The notes under the pieces: model-generated
Seen by the model: only the letters and a program-made list of their open reading frames with translations
Told to the model about the DNA's origin: nothing
The model's database searches: none
In this document: positions 1-10,321 of the stretch, piece by piece
Layout of the letters: each line of letters opens with the position of its first letter
Position numbering within the stretch: the stretch's first letter is position 1
Program-made: the position numbers and the translations under genes
From: Actinomycetota bacterium
GTDB taxonomy: Bacteria; Actinomycetota; Thermoleophilia; Solirubrobacterales; Solirubrobacteraceae
Direction: 5' to 3'
Assembly: GCA_005883215.1 (NCBI GenBank)
Contig: VAYS01000007.1
Span: 124,001 to 188,000 of the forward strand
DNA: 64,000 bases

Positions 1-228
1 GAGCATGTGCATCGAGAGCATCTGGTCGGAGAGGCGGTCGAGCGGCGAGATCAGCGCCACCAGCACGGCGACCAGGCCCCCCAGGCCAGCGGTGAGGCGC
101 AGGGCGTCTGCTCCTCTCCCCCCAGCCCGAGCCCGGGCCCGGCGCCAGCCCATCACGTAGGCGCCCGCCAGCACGGCCACGGCGCAGAGCACCCCGGGTT
201 GCAGCGACCAGGAGGCATCGGGCCTCAT
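1..228 (-). CDS. CtaG-like cytochrome c oxidase assembly protein, N-terminal part
   Basis: The first 76 codons of a gene running off the left edge. Translation from the ATG at 228 gives two hydrophobic stretches split by an Arg-rich loop and ends with SPLDRLSDQMLSMHML, the conserved start of the CtaG/caa3 assembly family (SPLD followed by a histidine-containing membrane segment). CtaG proteins are polytopic membrane proteins that help insert copper into cytochrome c oxidase. The gene is divergent from hpf. Only the N-terminus is visible, so the family call rests on this motif and the hydrophobic pattern. Confidence 0.6.
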   Translation of the reverse strand, partial: MRPDASWSLQPGVLCAVAVLAGAYVMGWRRARARAGGRGADALRLTAGLGGLVAVLVALISPLDRLSDQMLSMHML

Positions 229-275
229 ATGCGGCCCGATTCTCTCACCGCGCTGGCCTCCCGGCGGGACGCCAC

Positions 276-304
276 CTGACAATCGGCCCGGCCAGGCGTA
301 GCAT
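276..304 (+). promoter_or_regulatory. Promoter of hpf
   Basis: CTGACA (276-281), 17 nt spacer, TAGCAT (299-304). This is a good housekeeping-type match. Transcription would start near 311, leaving about 28 nt that include the AGGAGGGA ribosome binding site before the ATG at 339. Confidence 0.55.
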
Positions 305-338
305 GGCCTCAAGCACCGTCGACTCCCAGGAGGGACCG

Positions 339-698
339 ATGCAGATCGAGGTCAACGGCCGCAACACCGCCGTCGGTGAGGAGGTACGGCAGCACGTGCA
401 CCGGCGGTTTGAGAAGGTGGCCCGTCAGGTCTCCGACCTCGCCCGGCTGAGGGTCGAGCTTCGCCAAGAGCGCAACCCGGCGATACCCGACCCCTTCGTT
501 GCCGAGGCCACGCTCTACCTCAAGGGCGTCGTGCTCCGTGCCCGGGACGCCTCTCCCGACCTGATCCACTCGATCAACCTGTGTGCGGAGGAGCTGGCGC
601 GGCAGGTCAAGCGCGATCGCGACAAGCGCCGGCGCCGGCGCGAGGCCCGCGCCGCGTCGGCGGCAGCCGAGACCGGCGGCCTGGCCCCCCCGGCGTAG
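339..698 (+). CDS. hpf: Ribosome hibernation promoting factor, short form (HPF/RaiA family)
   Basis: A 119-residue protein matching the S30AE/HPF fold: MQIEVNGRN start, central RVELRQERN and AEATLYLKG strands, and a basic C-terminal helix (KRDRDKRRRRR). HPF binds the 30S decoding site in stationary phase and inactivates ribosomes. The ATG at 339 is preferred over an in-frame ATG at 303 because AGGAGGGA lies 5-6 nt upstream of it and it begins at the conserved first strand. It lacks the C-terminal dimerisation domain of long HPF. secA follows 140 nt downstream, a common neighbourhood. Confidence 0.85.
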   Translation: MQIEVNGRNTAVGEEVRQHVHRRFEKVARQVSDLARLRVELRQERNPAIPDPFVAEATLYLKGVVLRARDASPDLIHSINLCAEELARQVKRDRDKRRRRREARAASAAAETGGLAPPA

Positions 699-724
699 GG
701 CGGCCGCGCGGCCGCGGCGCCGCC
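699..724 (+). terminator. GC-rich stem-loop after hpf
   Basis: GGCGGC (699-704) pairs with GCCGCC (719-724) just behind the hpf stop codon, with more G-C pairing possible inside. There is no T-tract, as is usual in such GC-rich genomes. Confidence 0.3.
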
Positions 725-826
725 TGCCAGGGGCCCCGCCGAGCACTTCGCTAGCCCGGTCCCATGGCGTGCTCCGGCCCGCCGCACGGGCCCTCCCCAG
801 CCCCCCGAGCCCCCGAGGGCCGTTGG

Positions 827-832
827 TAGGCT
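827..832 (+). promoter_or_regulatory. -10 box of secA, leaderless arrangement
   Basis: TAGGCT ends 6 nt before the secA ATG at 839, which puts the expected transcription start on or beside the start codon. No good -35 or Shine-Dalgarno sequence is seen. Confidence 0.45.
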
Positions 833-838
833 GAGACC

Positions 839-3753
<2,915 letters not shown>

Positions 3754-3757
<4 letters not shown>

Positions 3758-3781
3758 GCGCGCCGGCCCGAGCGCTAGCCT
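3754..3781 (+). promoter_or_regulatory. Promoter of prfB
   Basis: TTGAGC (3754-3759, overlapping the secA stop codon), 16 nt spacer, TAGCCT (3776-3781). The prfB ATG begins 6 nt after the -10 box, predicting a leaderless or nearly leaderless mRNA. Confidence 0.55.
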
Positions 3782-3787
3782 GAACCC

Positions 3788-4898
3788 ATGGCCTCCAGCG
3801 CCTCCACCGAGCCGACCGGCAGCCGTCTGGCGGCGATCCGCGAGCAGCTGACCCTGCTGGCGGACTACCTTTGACCCGGACGCCCTGAAGCGCCGCATCG
3901 CCGAGCTGGAGGCCGAGATGAACCGGCCCGGCTTCTGGGAGGACTCTGACCGAGCGGCCGCCGTGTCCGCGGAGCACGCCCGTGCTCGCCGGCGCCTGGA
4001 CACCTTCGAATCGCTGCGCGTCGATGTCGATGACCTCCAGGGCTTGGTCGAGCTCGCCCAAGAGGACCCCCAGCTCGAGCGCGAGCTCGAGGGACAGTTC
4101 GCGTCGGCCGAGGCGCGCCTGGCCGAGCTCGAGGAGCAGCGGCTGTTCTCGGGTCCGTACGACGGTGGCGACGCCCTGGTCACCGTCAACGCGGGCGCCG
4201 GGGGCACCGACGCCCAGGACTGGGCCGAGATGGTGCTTCGCATGCAGATGCGCTGGGCCGAGAAGCGCGGCTTTGGCGTCGAGCTGCTCGAGGTCTCGCC
4301 CGGGGAGGAGGCGGGCATCAAGTCCGCCACGTTCCGGGTCAGCGGCGAGAACGCCTACGGCCTGTTCTCGGCCGAGAAGGGCGTGCACCGCCTGGTGCGA
4401 CTGTCGCCGTTTGACGCTGCCCACCGACGCCAGACGAGCTTTGCCGGGGTGGAGGTCGCCCCGGCAGTCGACGGCGCCTCGGAGATCGAGGTCGACGAGG
4501 ACGATCTGCAGGTCGACACCTACCGGGCCAGCGGCGCCGGTGGCCAACACGTCAACAAGACCGACTCGGCCGTGCGGATCACCCACCGTCCAACCGGGAT
4601 CGTCGTGCAGTGTCAAAACGAGCGCTCGCAGTCCTCCAACAAGGCGACCGCGATGACCATGCTGCGCGCCAAGCTGCTCGAGGCCGAGGAGCGCCAGCGC
4701 CGGGAGGAGATCGCCCGCGAGAAGGGCGAGGCCCAGGACGTCAACTTCGGCTCGCAGATCCGCTCCTACGTGCTGCACCCCTATGCGTTGGCCAAGGACC
4801 ACCGCACCGACTACGAGATGGGCGACGTCAACCGGGTGCTCGACGGCGACCTCGACGACTTCGCGCGTGCCTACCTGCTCAAGGCGGCCTCGGGCTGA
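3788..4898 (+). CDS. prfB: Peptide chain release factor 2, with programmed +1 frameshift
   Basis: RF2 reads UGA and UAA stop codons and releases the finished peptide. The first frame from ATG 3788 encodes 28 residues and stops at TGA 3872-3874. A +1 shift at CTT-TGA-C joins it to the frame running to 4898, giving about 369 residues, normal for RF2 (E. coli 365). The RF2 stop-recognition tripeptide SPF (LVRLSPFDAAHRRQ) and the catalytic GGQ (SGAGGQHVNKTDSAVR) are both present. A start at an internal ATG (3918) would lose the N-terminal helices, so the frameshifted reading is preferred. The protein is expected to autoregulate: low RF2 slows UGA termination and favours the shift. Confidence 0.95.
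3869..3875 (+). promoter_or_regulatory. RF2 recoding site CTTTGAC
   Basis: The heptamer CTT TGA C is identical to the classical prfB frameshift core: slippery Leu codon, weak UGA, then C. The stimulatory upstream Shine-Dalgarno-like element is weak here (GGCGGA, about 3 nt upstream of CTT, instead of AGGGGG). Confidence 0.9.
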
Positions 4899-4926
4899 TC
4901 CCCCGACTGGCGGCCCGAAGTCCTGC

Positions 4927-5685
4927 TCAGCTGATCCCGCGCGAGCGCGCCTCGGCCACGGCGGCCGCCGGCTCCCCGCGCCACGGGTCGCCGTGGCCGA
5001 CGAGCAGGACGTCGGCCTCGAGCCCCTCGAGCGTCTCCAGCGACCCCATCGCCTGCGTGCTCGAGACGTTGGCGGCGCGCGCGGAAATCTGGGGTCCCCG
5101 CGCCCCGGTCAGCGGATTGCGCGTGATCAAGGCGTCACCGACCAAGGCCGCGCCGTGCGCGCGGAACTCGAACGCCACGTGACCGTCGGTATGGCCGGGG
5201 ACGTGCACCACACGTGGCCGGCCGGGAACCTCGAGCGTCTCCGGCGGTCGCAGCGCCACCGTATCGGTGACCTTCGGGGTGCGTAGAGCGCCTTGGCTGA
5301 TGAAGTGAGCGAAGGTCTCCCACGCCGCACGATGGCGCAGCGCCCCCAAGAACCCCGCCTCGGTCTTCTTTCGCTTACCCTCGTGCACGAGCGCCGCGTC
5401 GGCGGGATGCAGGAACACCGGGGCGGCGCACACCGCCTTGATATGGGCGGCCAGACCAACGTGGTCGAGGTCCCCGTGGGTGAGCAGGACGGCCTTGATG
5501 TCGGCGGGGGAGCGGCCAAGAAGCTCGAGGCCCGGCTCCAGCTGGCGCCGGTAACCGGGCGTGCCGGCGTCGATCACGGTGACACCGCCGTCGTCGGCGA
5601 CCAGGTACCAGTTGACGGCCCAGGTCCCTAGGCGCACCACGCCGGGAGCCACCTGCTCTGGCTGGCCGTGAGCGTCGTGGGACAT
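4927..5685 (-). CDS. Metallo-beta-lactamase-fold hydrolase
   Basis: A 252-residue MBL-fold protein. The metal-binding signature is THGDLDHVG (His, Asp and His of the HxHxDH motif, with Gly in place of the second His-x position), followed by a PGHTDGHV histidine motif and a late GHGDPWRG. This suits the glyoxalase II-like/hydroxyacylglutathione hydrolase branch that cleaves thioesters or lactones, but the substrate cannot be assigned. It is convergent with prfB and probably has its own promoter: TAGCTT lies 9 nt before the ATG at 5685. Confidence 0.85.
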   Translation of the reverse strand: MSHDAHGQPEQVAPGVVRLGTWAVNWYLVADDGGVTVIDAGTPGYRRQLEPGLELLGRSPADIKAVLLTHGDLDHVGLAAHIKAVCAAPVFLHPADAALVHEGKRKKTEAGFLGALRHRAAWETFAHFISQGALRTPKVTDTVALRPPETLEVPGRPRVVHVPGHTDGHVAFEFRAHGAALVGDALITRNPLTGARGPQISARAANVSSTQAMGSLETLEGLEADVLLVGHGDPWRGEPAAAVAEARSRGIS

Positions 5686-5711
5686 GGGGCCGGGAAGCTA
5701 CCAAGCGCGCC

Positions 5712-6692
5712 TCAACCGGTCTCGCGCACGCGGATCACCGGCTTGCCCACGGCGCGCCGCTCGGCCAGCTCGCGCAGCGCCTGCGCTCCTTCGGCAAGCG
5801 GGTAGGTGGAGCCGACGATCGGCGCGAGCCTTCCTTCCCGCGCCCAGCCCAAGAGCTCGGCGCCGGCACGCCGCGCGAACTGCTGGTCGATGGGCAGCAT
5901 GCCGCCGAAGTTGACGCCCACGACGTCGAGGTGGCGCAGCAGCAACCGGTTGGCTGGCACCTGGGGGATTCGACCCTCGGCGAAACCCACAACCAGCAGC
6001 CGTCCCTCGGGCGCCGTGCACCGCATGCTGGCCTCGAAGCGCTCGCCCCCCACTGGGTCGAAGACGACGTCTGCTCCCCGTCCCTCGGTTAGCTCGCGGA
6101 CTCCCGCCGCCCAGTCCGCGGAGACGTCGAGGACCTCGTCTGCGCCCGCCTCGGCGGCCACGGCCGCCTTGCGCTCGCCCGCGACGACCCCGATCACCCG
6201 GGCTCCCGCCGCTTTGGCCACCTGCACCGCCGCGCTCCCCACCCCTCCCGCCGCACCGTGAACGAGGACGGTCTCCCCGGCCGCCAGGCGCCCACGCCGC
6301 AGCAAGCCCAGGTGGGCCGTCTGGTAGTTGACGACAAAGCCGGCGGCCTGATCGAACGTCATCTCCTCCGGCAGCCCAAAGGCCAGGTACTCCGGGGTCG
6401 CCGCCAGCTCGGCGAAGGCCCCGAACGGGGTGGTCGCCGCGACCCGCTGACCCTCGCGAAGCTCGCTGTCCGGTGGCGTGGCGCGCACCACGCCCGCCAC
6501 CTCGATCCCGGGAACAAAGGGCAGGTTCGGCTTGATCTGATACTCGCCACGGCAAAGCAATAGGTCGACGAAGCCCACGCCGGCGGCATGGACTTCGATC
6601 AACACCGCGGCGTCTCCGGCCTCGGCGTCCGCGACCTGAGCCAGGCGCAGCCCGTCGGGCCCACTGAGCTCGGTCAGCTGCAGTGCGCGCAT
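5712..6692 (-). CDS. NADPH:quinone oxidoreductase-like MDR protein
   Basis: A 326-residue zinc-independent medium-chain dehydrogenase/reductase. It has an N-terminal GroES-like domain (VPGIEVAGVV) and a Rossmann domain with the NADPH-binding VHGAAGGVGSAAVQ motif (about residues 145-158). The structural-zinc cysteines of alcohol dehydrogenases are absent, as expected for quinone reductase (QOR) types. These enzymes reduce quinones or activated alkenes. The start at 6692 is chosen where homology begins (MRALQL); the open frame upstream overlaps nadC on the other strand and is not coding. The nadC start lies only 30 nt away, divergent. Confidence 0.88.
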   Translation of the reverse strand: MRALQLTELSGPDGLRLAQVADAEAGDAAVLIEVHAAGVGFVDLLLCRGEYQIKPNLPFVPGIEVAGVVRATPPDSELREGQRVAATTPFGAFAELAATPEYLAFGLPEEMTFDQAAGFVVNYQTAHLGLLRRGRLAAGETVLVHGAAGGVGSAAVQVAKAAGARVIGVVAGERKAAVAAEAGADEVLDVSADWAAGVRELTEGRGADVVFDPVGGERFEASMRCTAPEGRLLVVGFAEGRIPQVPANRLLLRHLDVVGVNFGGMLPIDQQFARRAGAELLGWAREGRLAPIVGSTYPLAEGAQALRELAERRAVGKPVIRVRETG

Positions 6693-6709
6693 CGTGCGGG
6701 GCCGAACGC

Positions 6710-6715
6710 TAGCTT
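6710..6715 (+). promoter_or_regulatory. -10 box of nadC, leaderless arrangement
   Basis: TAGCTT ends 7 nt before the nadC ATG at 6723. The whole divergent intergenic region is only 30 bp, leaving no room for a normal leader. Confidence 0.45.
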
Positions 6716-6722
6716 GCCTCCC

Positions 6723-7598
6723 ATGGCCAGCGAGCATCACCCCGTCTCGGCCGACGCCGCGGGGATCAGAGAAGCCCAGATCGAAGAGTTGGTCCGCCGG
6801 GCCCTGGCGGAGGACGTCGGGTCCGGCGACGTCACCAGCGAATCCACCGTCGCCCCCGACGCCCGGGCCCGAGGTCGCATCACCCAGAAGGAGCCGGGAG
6901 TGATCTACGGGCTTGATCTCGCCGAGGCCGCCTTTCGGGTCCTCGACGGAGTGGTCGAGATGAACCGCCCGGTGGGCGAGGGAGTGTGGCGCGACGGGGG
7001 GGCGGTGCTCGAGCTCGAAGGGTCGGCGCGCGCCCTGCTCGCCGCCGAGCGCACGGCCCTGAACTTCCTCGCCCGTCTGTCGGGGGTGGCGACCATGGCC
7101 GCCCGCTGCGTCCAGGCGGTGCAGGGCACCGGCGCGCGCGTGCTGGACACGCGCAAGACCACCCCTGGATACCGGGCCCTGGAGAAGGCGGCGGTGGCCG
7201 CCGGGGGCGGGGTCAATCACCGGGGAGGCCTCTACGACGGGATCCTGATCAAGGAGAACCACGTCGCCCTGGCGGGCGGGGTGGGGGAGGCTGTGAGGCG
7301 CGCCCGGGCCCACACGCCCGACCTATCGATCGAGGTCGAATGCCGCACTCCCCGCGAGATCGACCAGGCGCTTCAGGCCGGCGCCGAGCGCCTACTGCTG
7401 GACAACATGTCGCCCTTTGAGGTGCGGGCGGCGGTGCACCAGGTCATGGGTCGGGCCGAGCTCGAGGCCAGCGGGGGCATCTCCCCGGAAAACGTGCGGG
7501 AATACGCCCGCACCGGCGTACAATGGATATCGGTGGGTGCCCTCACCCACTCCGCGCCCGCGCTGGATCTGTCCCTCTCCCTGGAGCCCGTGCCATGA
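6723..7598 (+). CDS. nadC: Nicotinate-nucleotide pyrophosphorylase (carboxylating)
   Basis: A 291-residue quinolinate phosphoribosyltransferase: quinolinate + PRPP to nicotinate mononucleotide, CO2 and PPi, the third step of de novo NAD synthesis. Family motifs are ALAEDVGSGDVTS near the N-terminus, LNFLARLSGVAT, the substrate-binding LDTRKTTPGYR, the GGVNHRGGLYDGILIKENH loop, and LLLDNMSPFEV. The ATG at 6723 is chosen because the conserved N-terminal helix follows it and a TAGCTT box lies 7 nt upstream. Its stop codon overlaps the nadA start (ATGA), so the two are translationally coupled. Confidence 0.96.
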   Translation: MASEHHPVSADAAGIREAQIEELVRRALAEDVGSGDVTSESTVAPDARARGRITQKEPGVIYGLDLAEAAFRVLDGVVEMNRPVGEGVWRDGGAVLELEGSARALLAAERTALNFLARLSGVATMAARCVQAVQGTGARVLDTRKTTPGYRALEKAAVAAGGGVNHRGGLYDGILIKENHVALAGGVGEAVRRARAHTPDLSIEVECRTPREIDQALQAGAERLLLDNMSPFEVRAAVHQVMGRAELEASGGISPENVREYARTGVQWISVGALTHSAPALDLSLSLEPVP

Positions 7599-8617
7599 AC
7601 CTCCCCATGGCCACCCGTCCCGTACCCCCTGCACCGGTCTTCGAGCCGCTAGAGCTCGAGGAGATCGTGCGCCTACACGACGAAGTGCGCGGGTTGGCCC
7701 AGAAGCGAAACGCGGTGATCCTGGCCCACAACTACGAGCTGCCCGAGGTCCAGGAGGCCGCCGATTACGTGGGCGACTCGCTCGGCCTATCACGGCAGGC
7801 GGGAAGCTCGGACGCGGACGTAATCGTCTTTTGCGGTGTCCACTTCATGGCCGAGACGGCCTCGGTCTTGTGCCCGGATAAGCGGGTCCTGATCCCCGAC
7901 CTGGCGGCGGGCTGCTCGCTGGCCGACTCGATCAACGCCGAGCAGCTGTCGGCGTGGAAGTCCGAGCACCCGGACGCGGTGGTGGTGATGTACGTCAACA
8001 CCAGCGCCGAGGTCAAGGCGCTCACCGACTACTGCTGTACGTCCTCCAACGCCGTGGCCGTCGTCGAGCACGTGTTCGCCACCCACGGGGAGGACGCCGA
8101 GATCCTGTTCGGGCCCGACATGTTCCTGGGTGCCTACGTACAGGAGCAGACAGGTCGCTCGATGCACATCTGGGACGGGGAATGCCACGTGCACGCCGGC
8201 ATCCGCCCGCAGGACATCAACGCTATGCGTAAGTCCCACCCCCAGGCCGAGTTCCTGATCCATCCCGAGTGTGGCTGCACTACCAACGTCATGGAGTACG
8301 TCTCGGCCGGGGACGTGCAGGCCGAGGGGGTGTGCATGCTCTCGACCGGGGGGATGCTCGAGCACGCGGGGGAGATCGAGCCGGGCACCACCGCGATCGT
8401 GGCCACCGAGACCGGGATGCTCCATGGGCTGCGCCAGGCGGCGCCGAACGTGGAGTTCATCCCCGCCAATCCCGAGGCGATCTGCCCCTACATGAAGATG
8501 ATCACCTTGCCCAAGCTCCGCGACGCCCTCGTCCACGACCGCTTCGAGGTCAAGGTGCCCGCCGACATCGCCGCCCGCGCCCGCGTGCCGATCGAGCGGA
8601 TGGTCGCCATCTCCTAG
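7595..8617 (+). CDS. nadA: Quinolinate synthase
   Basis: A 340-residue NadA that condenses iminoaspartate with dihydroxyacetone phosphate to quinolinate. It carries an oxygen-sensitive [4Fe-4S] cluster; the three expected ligand cysteines are in AGCSLA (about Cys107), DGECHVH (about Cys197) and ICPYM (about Cys297), matching the positions known from E. coli. Other signatures are ILAHNYELPEVQEAADYVGDS and HPECGC. It overlaps nadC by 4 nt and forms a nadC-nadA pair. The L-aspartate oxidase gene nadB, often a third member, is not in this window. Confidence 0.97.
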   Translation: MNLPMATRPVPPAPVFEPLELEEIVRLHDEVRGLAQKRNAVILAHNYELPEVQEAADYVGDSLGLSRQAGSSDADVIVFCGVHFMAETASVLCPDKRVLIPDLAAGCSLADSINAEQLSAWKSEHPDAVVVMYVNTSAEVKALTDYCCTSSNAVAVVEHVFATHGEDAEILFGPDMFLGAYVQEQTGRSMHIWDGECHVHAGIRPQDINAMRKSHPQAEFLIHPECGCTTNVMEYVSAGDVQAEGVCMLSTGGMLEHAGEIEPGTTAIVATETGMLHGLRQAAPNVEFIPANPEAICPYMKMITLPKLRDALVHDRFEVKVPADIAARARVPIERMVAIS

Positions 8618-8631
8618 AGCGCGAGGCGCTC
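8617..8631. terminator. Short stem-loop between convergent nadA and sigma gene
   Basis: GAGCGC-GAG-GCGCTC forms a 6 bp stem with a 3 nt loop between two convergent stop codons. It could serve both strands. Confidence 0.35.
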
Positions 8632-8638
8632 GAGCCGC

Positions 8639-10144
8639 TCAGGGCCCCCTAGAGCCGCTCGGCTCGGGGCACGGGCATCCCGACTTGCCCCCCGAGCCGG
8701 AGTCCGACGGCGGCTTCAGCGCCGGCGGAACCGGCGGGTGAAAAGACGGGGTCGGTCCGCCGCCGGCGCCCGATCCGCCGCCGGCGCCCGATCCGGTCCC
8801 TGAGCCCGAGCCGCCGCCCGAGCCCGATCCGCTCGAGCCCGGATGCCAGCCTGAGCCCGAGCCGCCGCCTGAGCCCGAGCCGCTCCCCGAGCCCGGATGC
8901 CAACCCGAGCCCGAGCCCGAGCTGCCGCTCGAACCCGACCCGTCCGTCGACCCCCCGCCGGAGCCCGACGAGGAGCCGTGGTGTGAGCTATCGCCAGGCG
9001 GGCGATGCGACGGGCGCGGTGGATCTGGGCCTCCGGAGGGTCGGCTGGGCTTGGCCGGATAAGGAGAATCGGGGCCGTGCCATGGCTTGCCACCCGGCGC
9101 GGTGATCACCGCGCCGAGGGCCACGCTCGTCTCGGGCGCCGACAGCGCCGGCGTGATCACGGGCGCGTCGGCGAGGTCCGTACCCACCGCGTCGGCCGGT
9201 GAGACCTCGAGGCTCGCCGGCAGCGAAATGAGGGAGCCGTCCGGTAGCCGTGCACGTCGGTCAGACCCGGTGGCGTCCGCGCCGCCGCCCCCGGCTCCGG
9301 CGCTGAGGTCAGTGCGCGCGCGAGCAGCGATCGAGCCGGCCCAATGGGGACCGAGCAGCCCACCGGCCAGGCGGGCGTCGGCGTGGGTGACCGGCCCGCC
9401 GTGGCTCGTGTGGTGCAGCAATGCGGGTGCTCCGCCGATCAGGCCGCCGGCCACGAGCATCGCCACCCCTCCCTTCAGTGCGGTGCCGGCTAGGCCGGCG
9501 CCGCCCAGACCGCCGAGCACCTCGGAGATCGGGCCAGACGAGGGGGAGTCGATCGCCGCCCGGGCGGCGATCCAAGTTGCCACCGGCGAAGGAGTGATCG
9601 CGGTGACGGCGGTCCGCAGCGTGCACCGCGCGACGTGCACGAGCTGGCGCACGGCGCCGTGGGAAAGCCCTAGCTCGCGGGCCACGTCGGCCTGGTGGCG
9701 GCCGTCCACGACCGTGGCCAGCAGCGCCAGGCGCTGACGATCTGGCAGCTCGGCCACGCCGGACAGGTTCTGCGCCAGCAGGGCGCGCCGCTCGACGTCG
9801 CGGTGCGGATCGGCGGTCGAGGCCAAGCCCTCGGGCAGCTCAAGCTCCTCGGTGGCTCGCCGCAGCGTGTCGACCGCCGCGTTGTGGGCGATCCGGTACA
9901 GCCAGGGCCGCAGCTCGCCGACCTGGGCGCCGCCGCCCAGGGCCGACCACGCGTTCAGGAACGACTGCTGGACCGCGTCCTCGGCGCGCGCCTCCCCCAC
10001 CAGCGCTCGGCAGTAGCGCTGGAGTGGCTTGCGGTAGCGCTCGACGATCGCCTCGAACGCCCGTTCGTACCCCTGAGCCGCCAGTCTCGCCAGCCGGGCG
10101 TCGGACTGGGTCCGTAAAAAGGCGCTGGACAGCAGCGGGGTCAT
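8639..10144 (-). CDS. ECF sigma factor with predicted transmembrane helix and Gly/Ser-rich tail (copy 1)
   Basis: A 501-residue protein. Residues about 24-92 form sigma region 2 (YRKPLQRYCRALVGEARAEDAVQQSF split over helices) and about 120-178 sigma region 4 with its helix-turn-helix (VARELGLSHGAVRQLVHVAR). A predicted membrane helix (about 222-243) and a roughly 250-residue low-complexity tail follow, with SGSGWHPGS-type repeats and many Pro, Gly and Ser. If the helix spans the membrane, the sigma domains are cytoplasmic and the tail lies outside. A Shine-Dalgarno AAGGAGAGG precedes the ATG. A GCCGATAG box lies 12 nt upstream. A paralogue sits at 11605-12825 with an M16 peptidase between. 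The signal sensed is unknown. Confidence 0.8.
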   Translation of the reverse strand: MTPLLSSAFLRTQSDARLARLAAQGYERAFEAIVERYRKPLQRYCRALVGEARAEDAVQQSFLNAWSALGGGAQVGELRPWLYRIAHNAAVDTLRRATEELELPEGLASTADPHRDVERRALLAQNLSGVAELPDRQRLALLATVVDGRHQADVARELGLSHGAVRQLVHVARCTLRTAVTAITPSPVATWIAARAAIDSPSSGPISEVLGGLGGAGLAGTALKGGVAMLVAGGLIGGAPALLHHTSHGGPVTHADARLAGGLLGPHWAGSIAARARTDLSAGAGGGGADATGSDRRARLPDGSLISLPASLEVSPADAVGTDLADAPVITPALSAPETSVALGAVITAPGGKPWHGPDSPYPAKPSRPSGGPDPPRPSHRPPGDSSHHGSSSGSGGGSTDGSGSSGSSGSGSGWHPGSGSGSGSGGGSGSGWHPGSSGSGSGGGSGSGTGSGAGGGSGAGGGPTPSFHPPVPPALKPPSDSGSGGKSGCPCPEPSGSRGP

Positions 10145-10156
10145 GCCTCTCCTTGG

Positions 10157-10164
10157 CTATCGGC
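10157..10164 (-). promoter_or_regulatory. Possible sigma-28-type -10 box upstream of sigma gene
   Basis: On the minus strand GCCGATAG matches 7 of 8 bases of the FliA/WhiG -10 element GCCGATAA. The -35 region at the expected spacing is poor, and the box is close to the start codon. Weak evidence. Confidence 0.25.
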
Positions 10165-10321
10165 AGCCTGGCTGGTGACCTAAACCGTCTGCCGCGGCGG
10201 GCCCTTCCTGGCCCGGCGCTGCATCTCGTGCTCGAGCCCTCTTACGGCGCTCAAGCTGCCTAGTTAGACGCGTCGCGCGCGTCGATGTCAGGGGCCGGCG
10301 TGCTCGACCCGGCGCCGAGGG

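Noticed and set aside
7-279. Plus-strand 90-codon open frame at the left edge
   Set aside because: The minus strand encodes a clear CtaG-like N-terminus; the plus frame is a GC-rich shadow with no family-like sequence.
8760-8960. Repeated Gly/Ser-coding units considered as a CRISPR or tandem-repeat element
   Set aside because: They are irregular, in frame, and encode the SGSGWHPGS tail of the sigma factor; no constant spacers.
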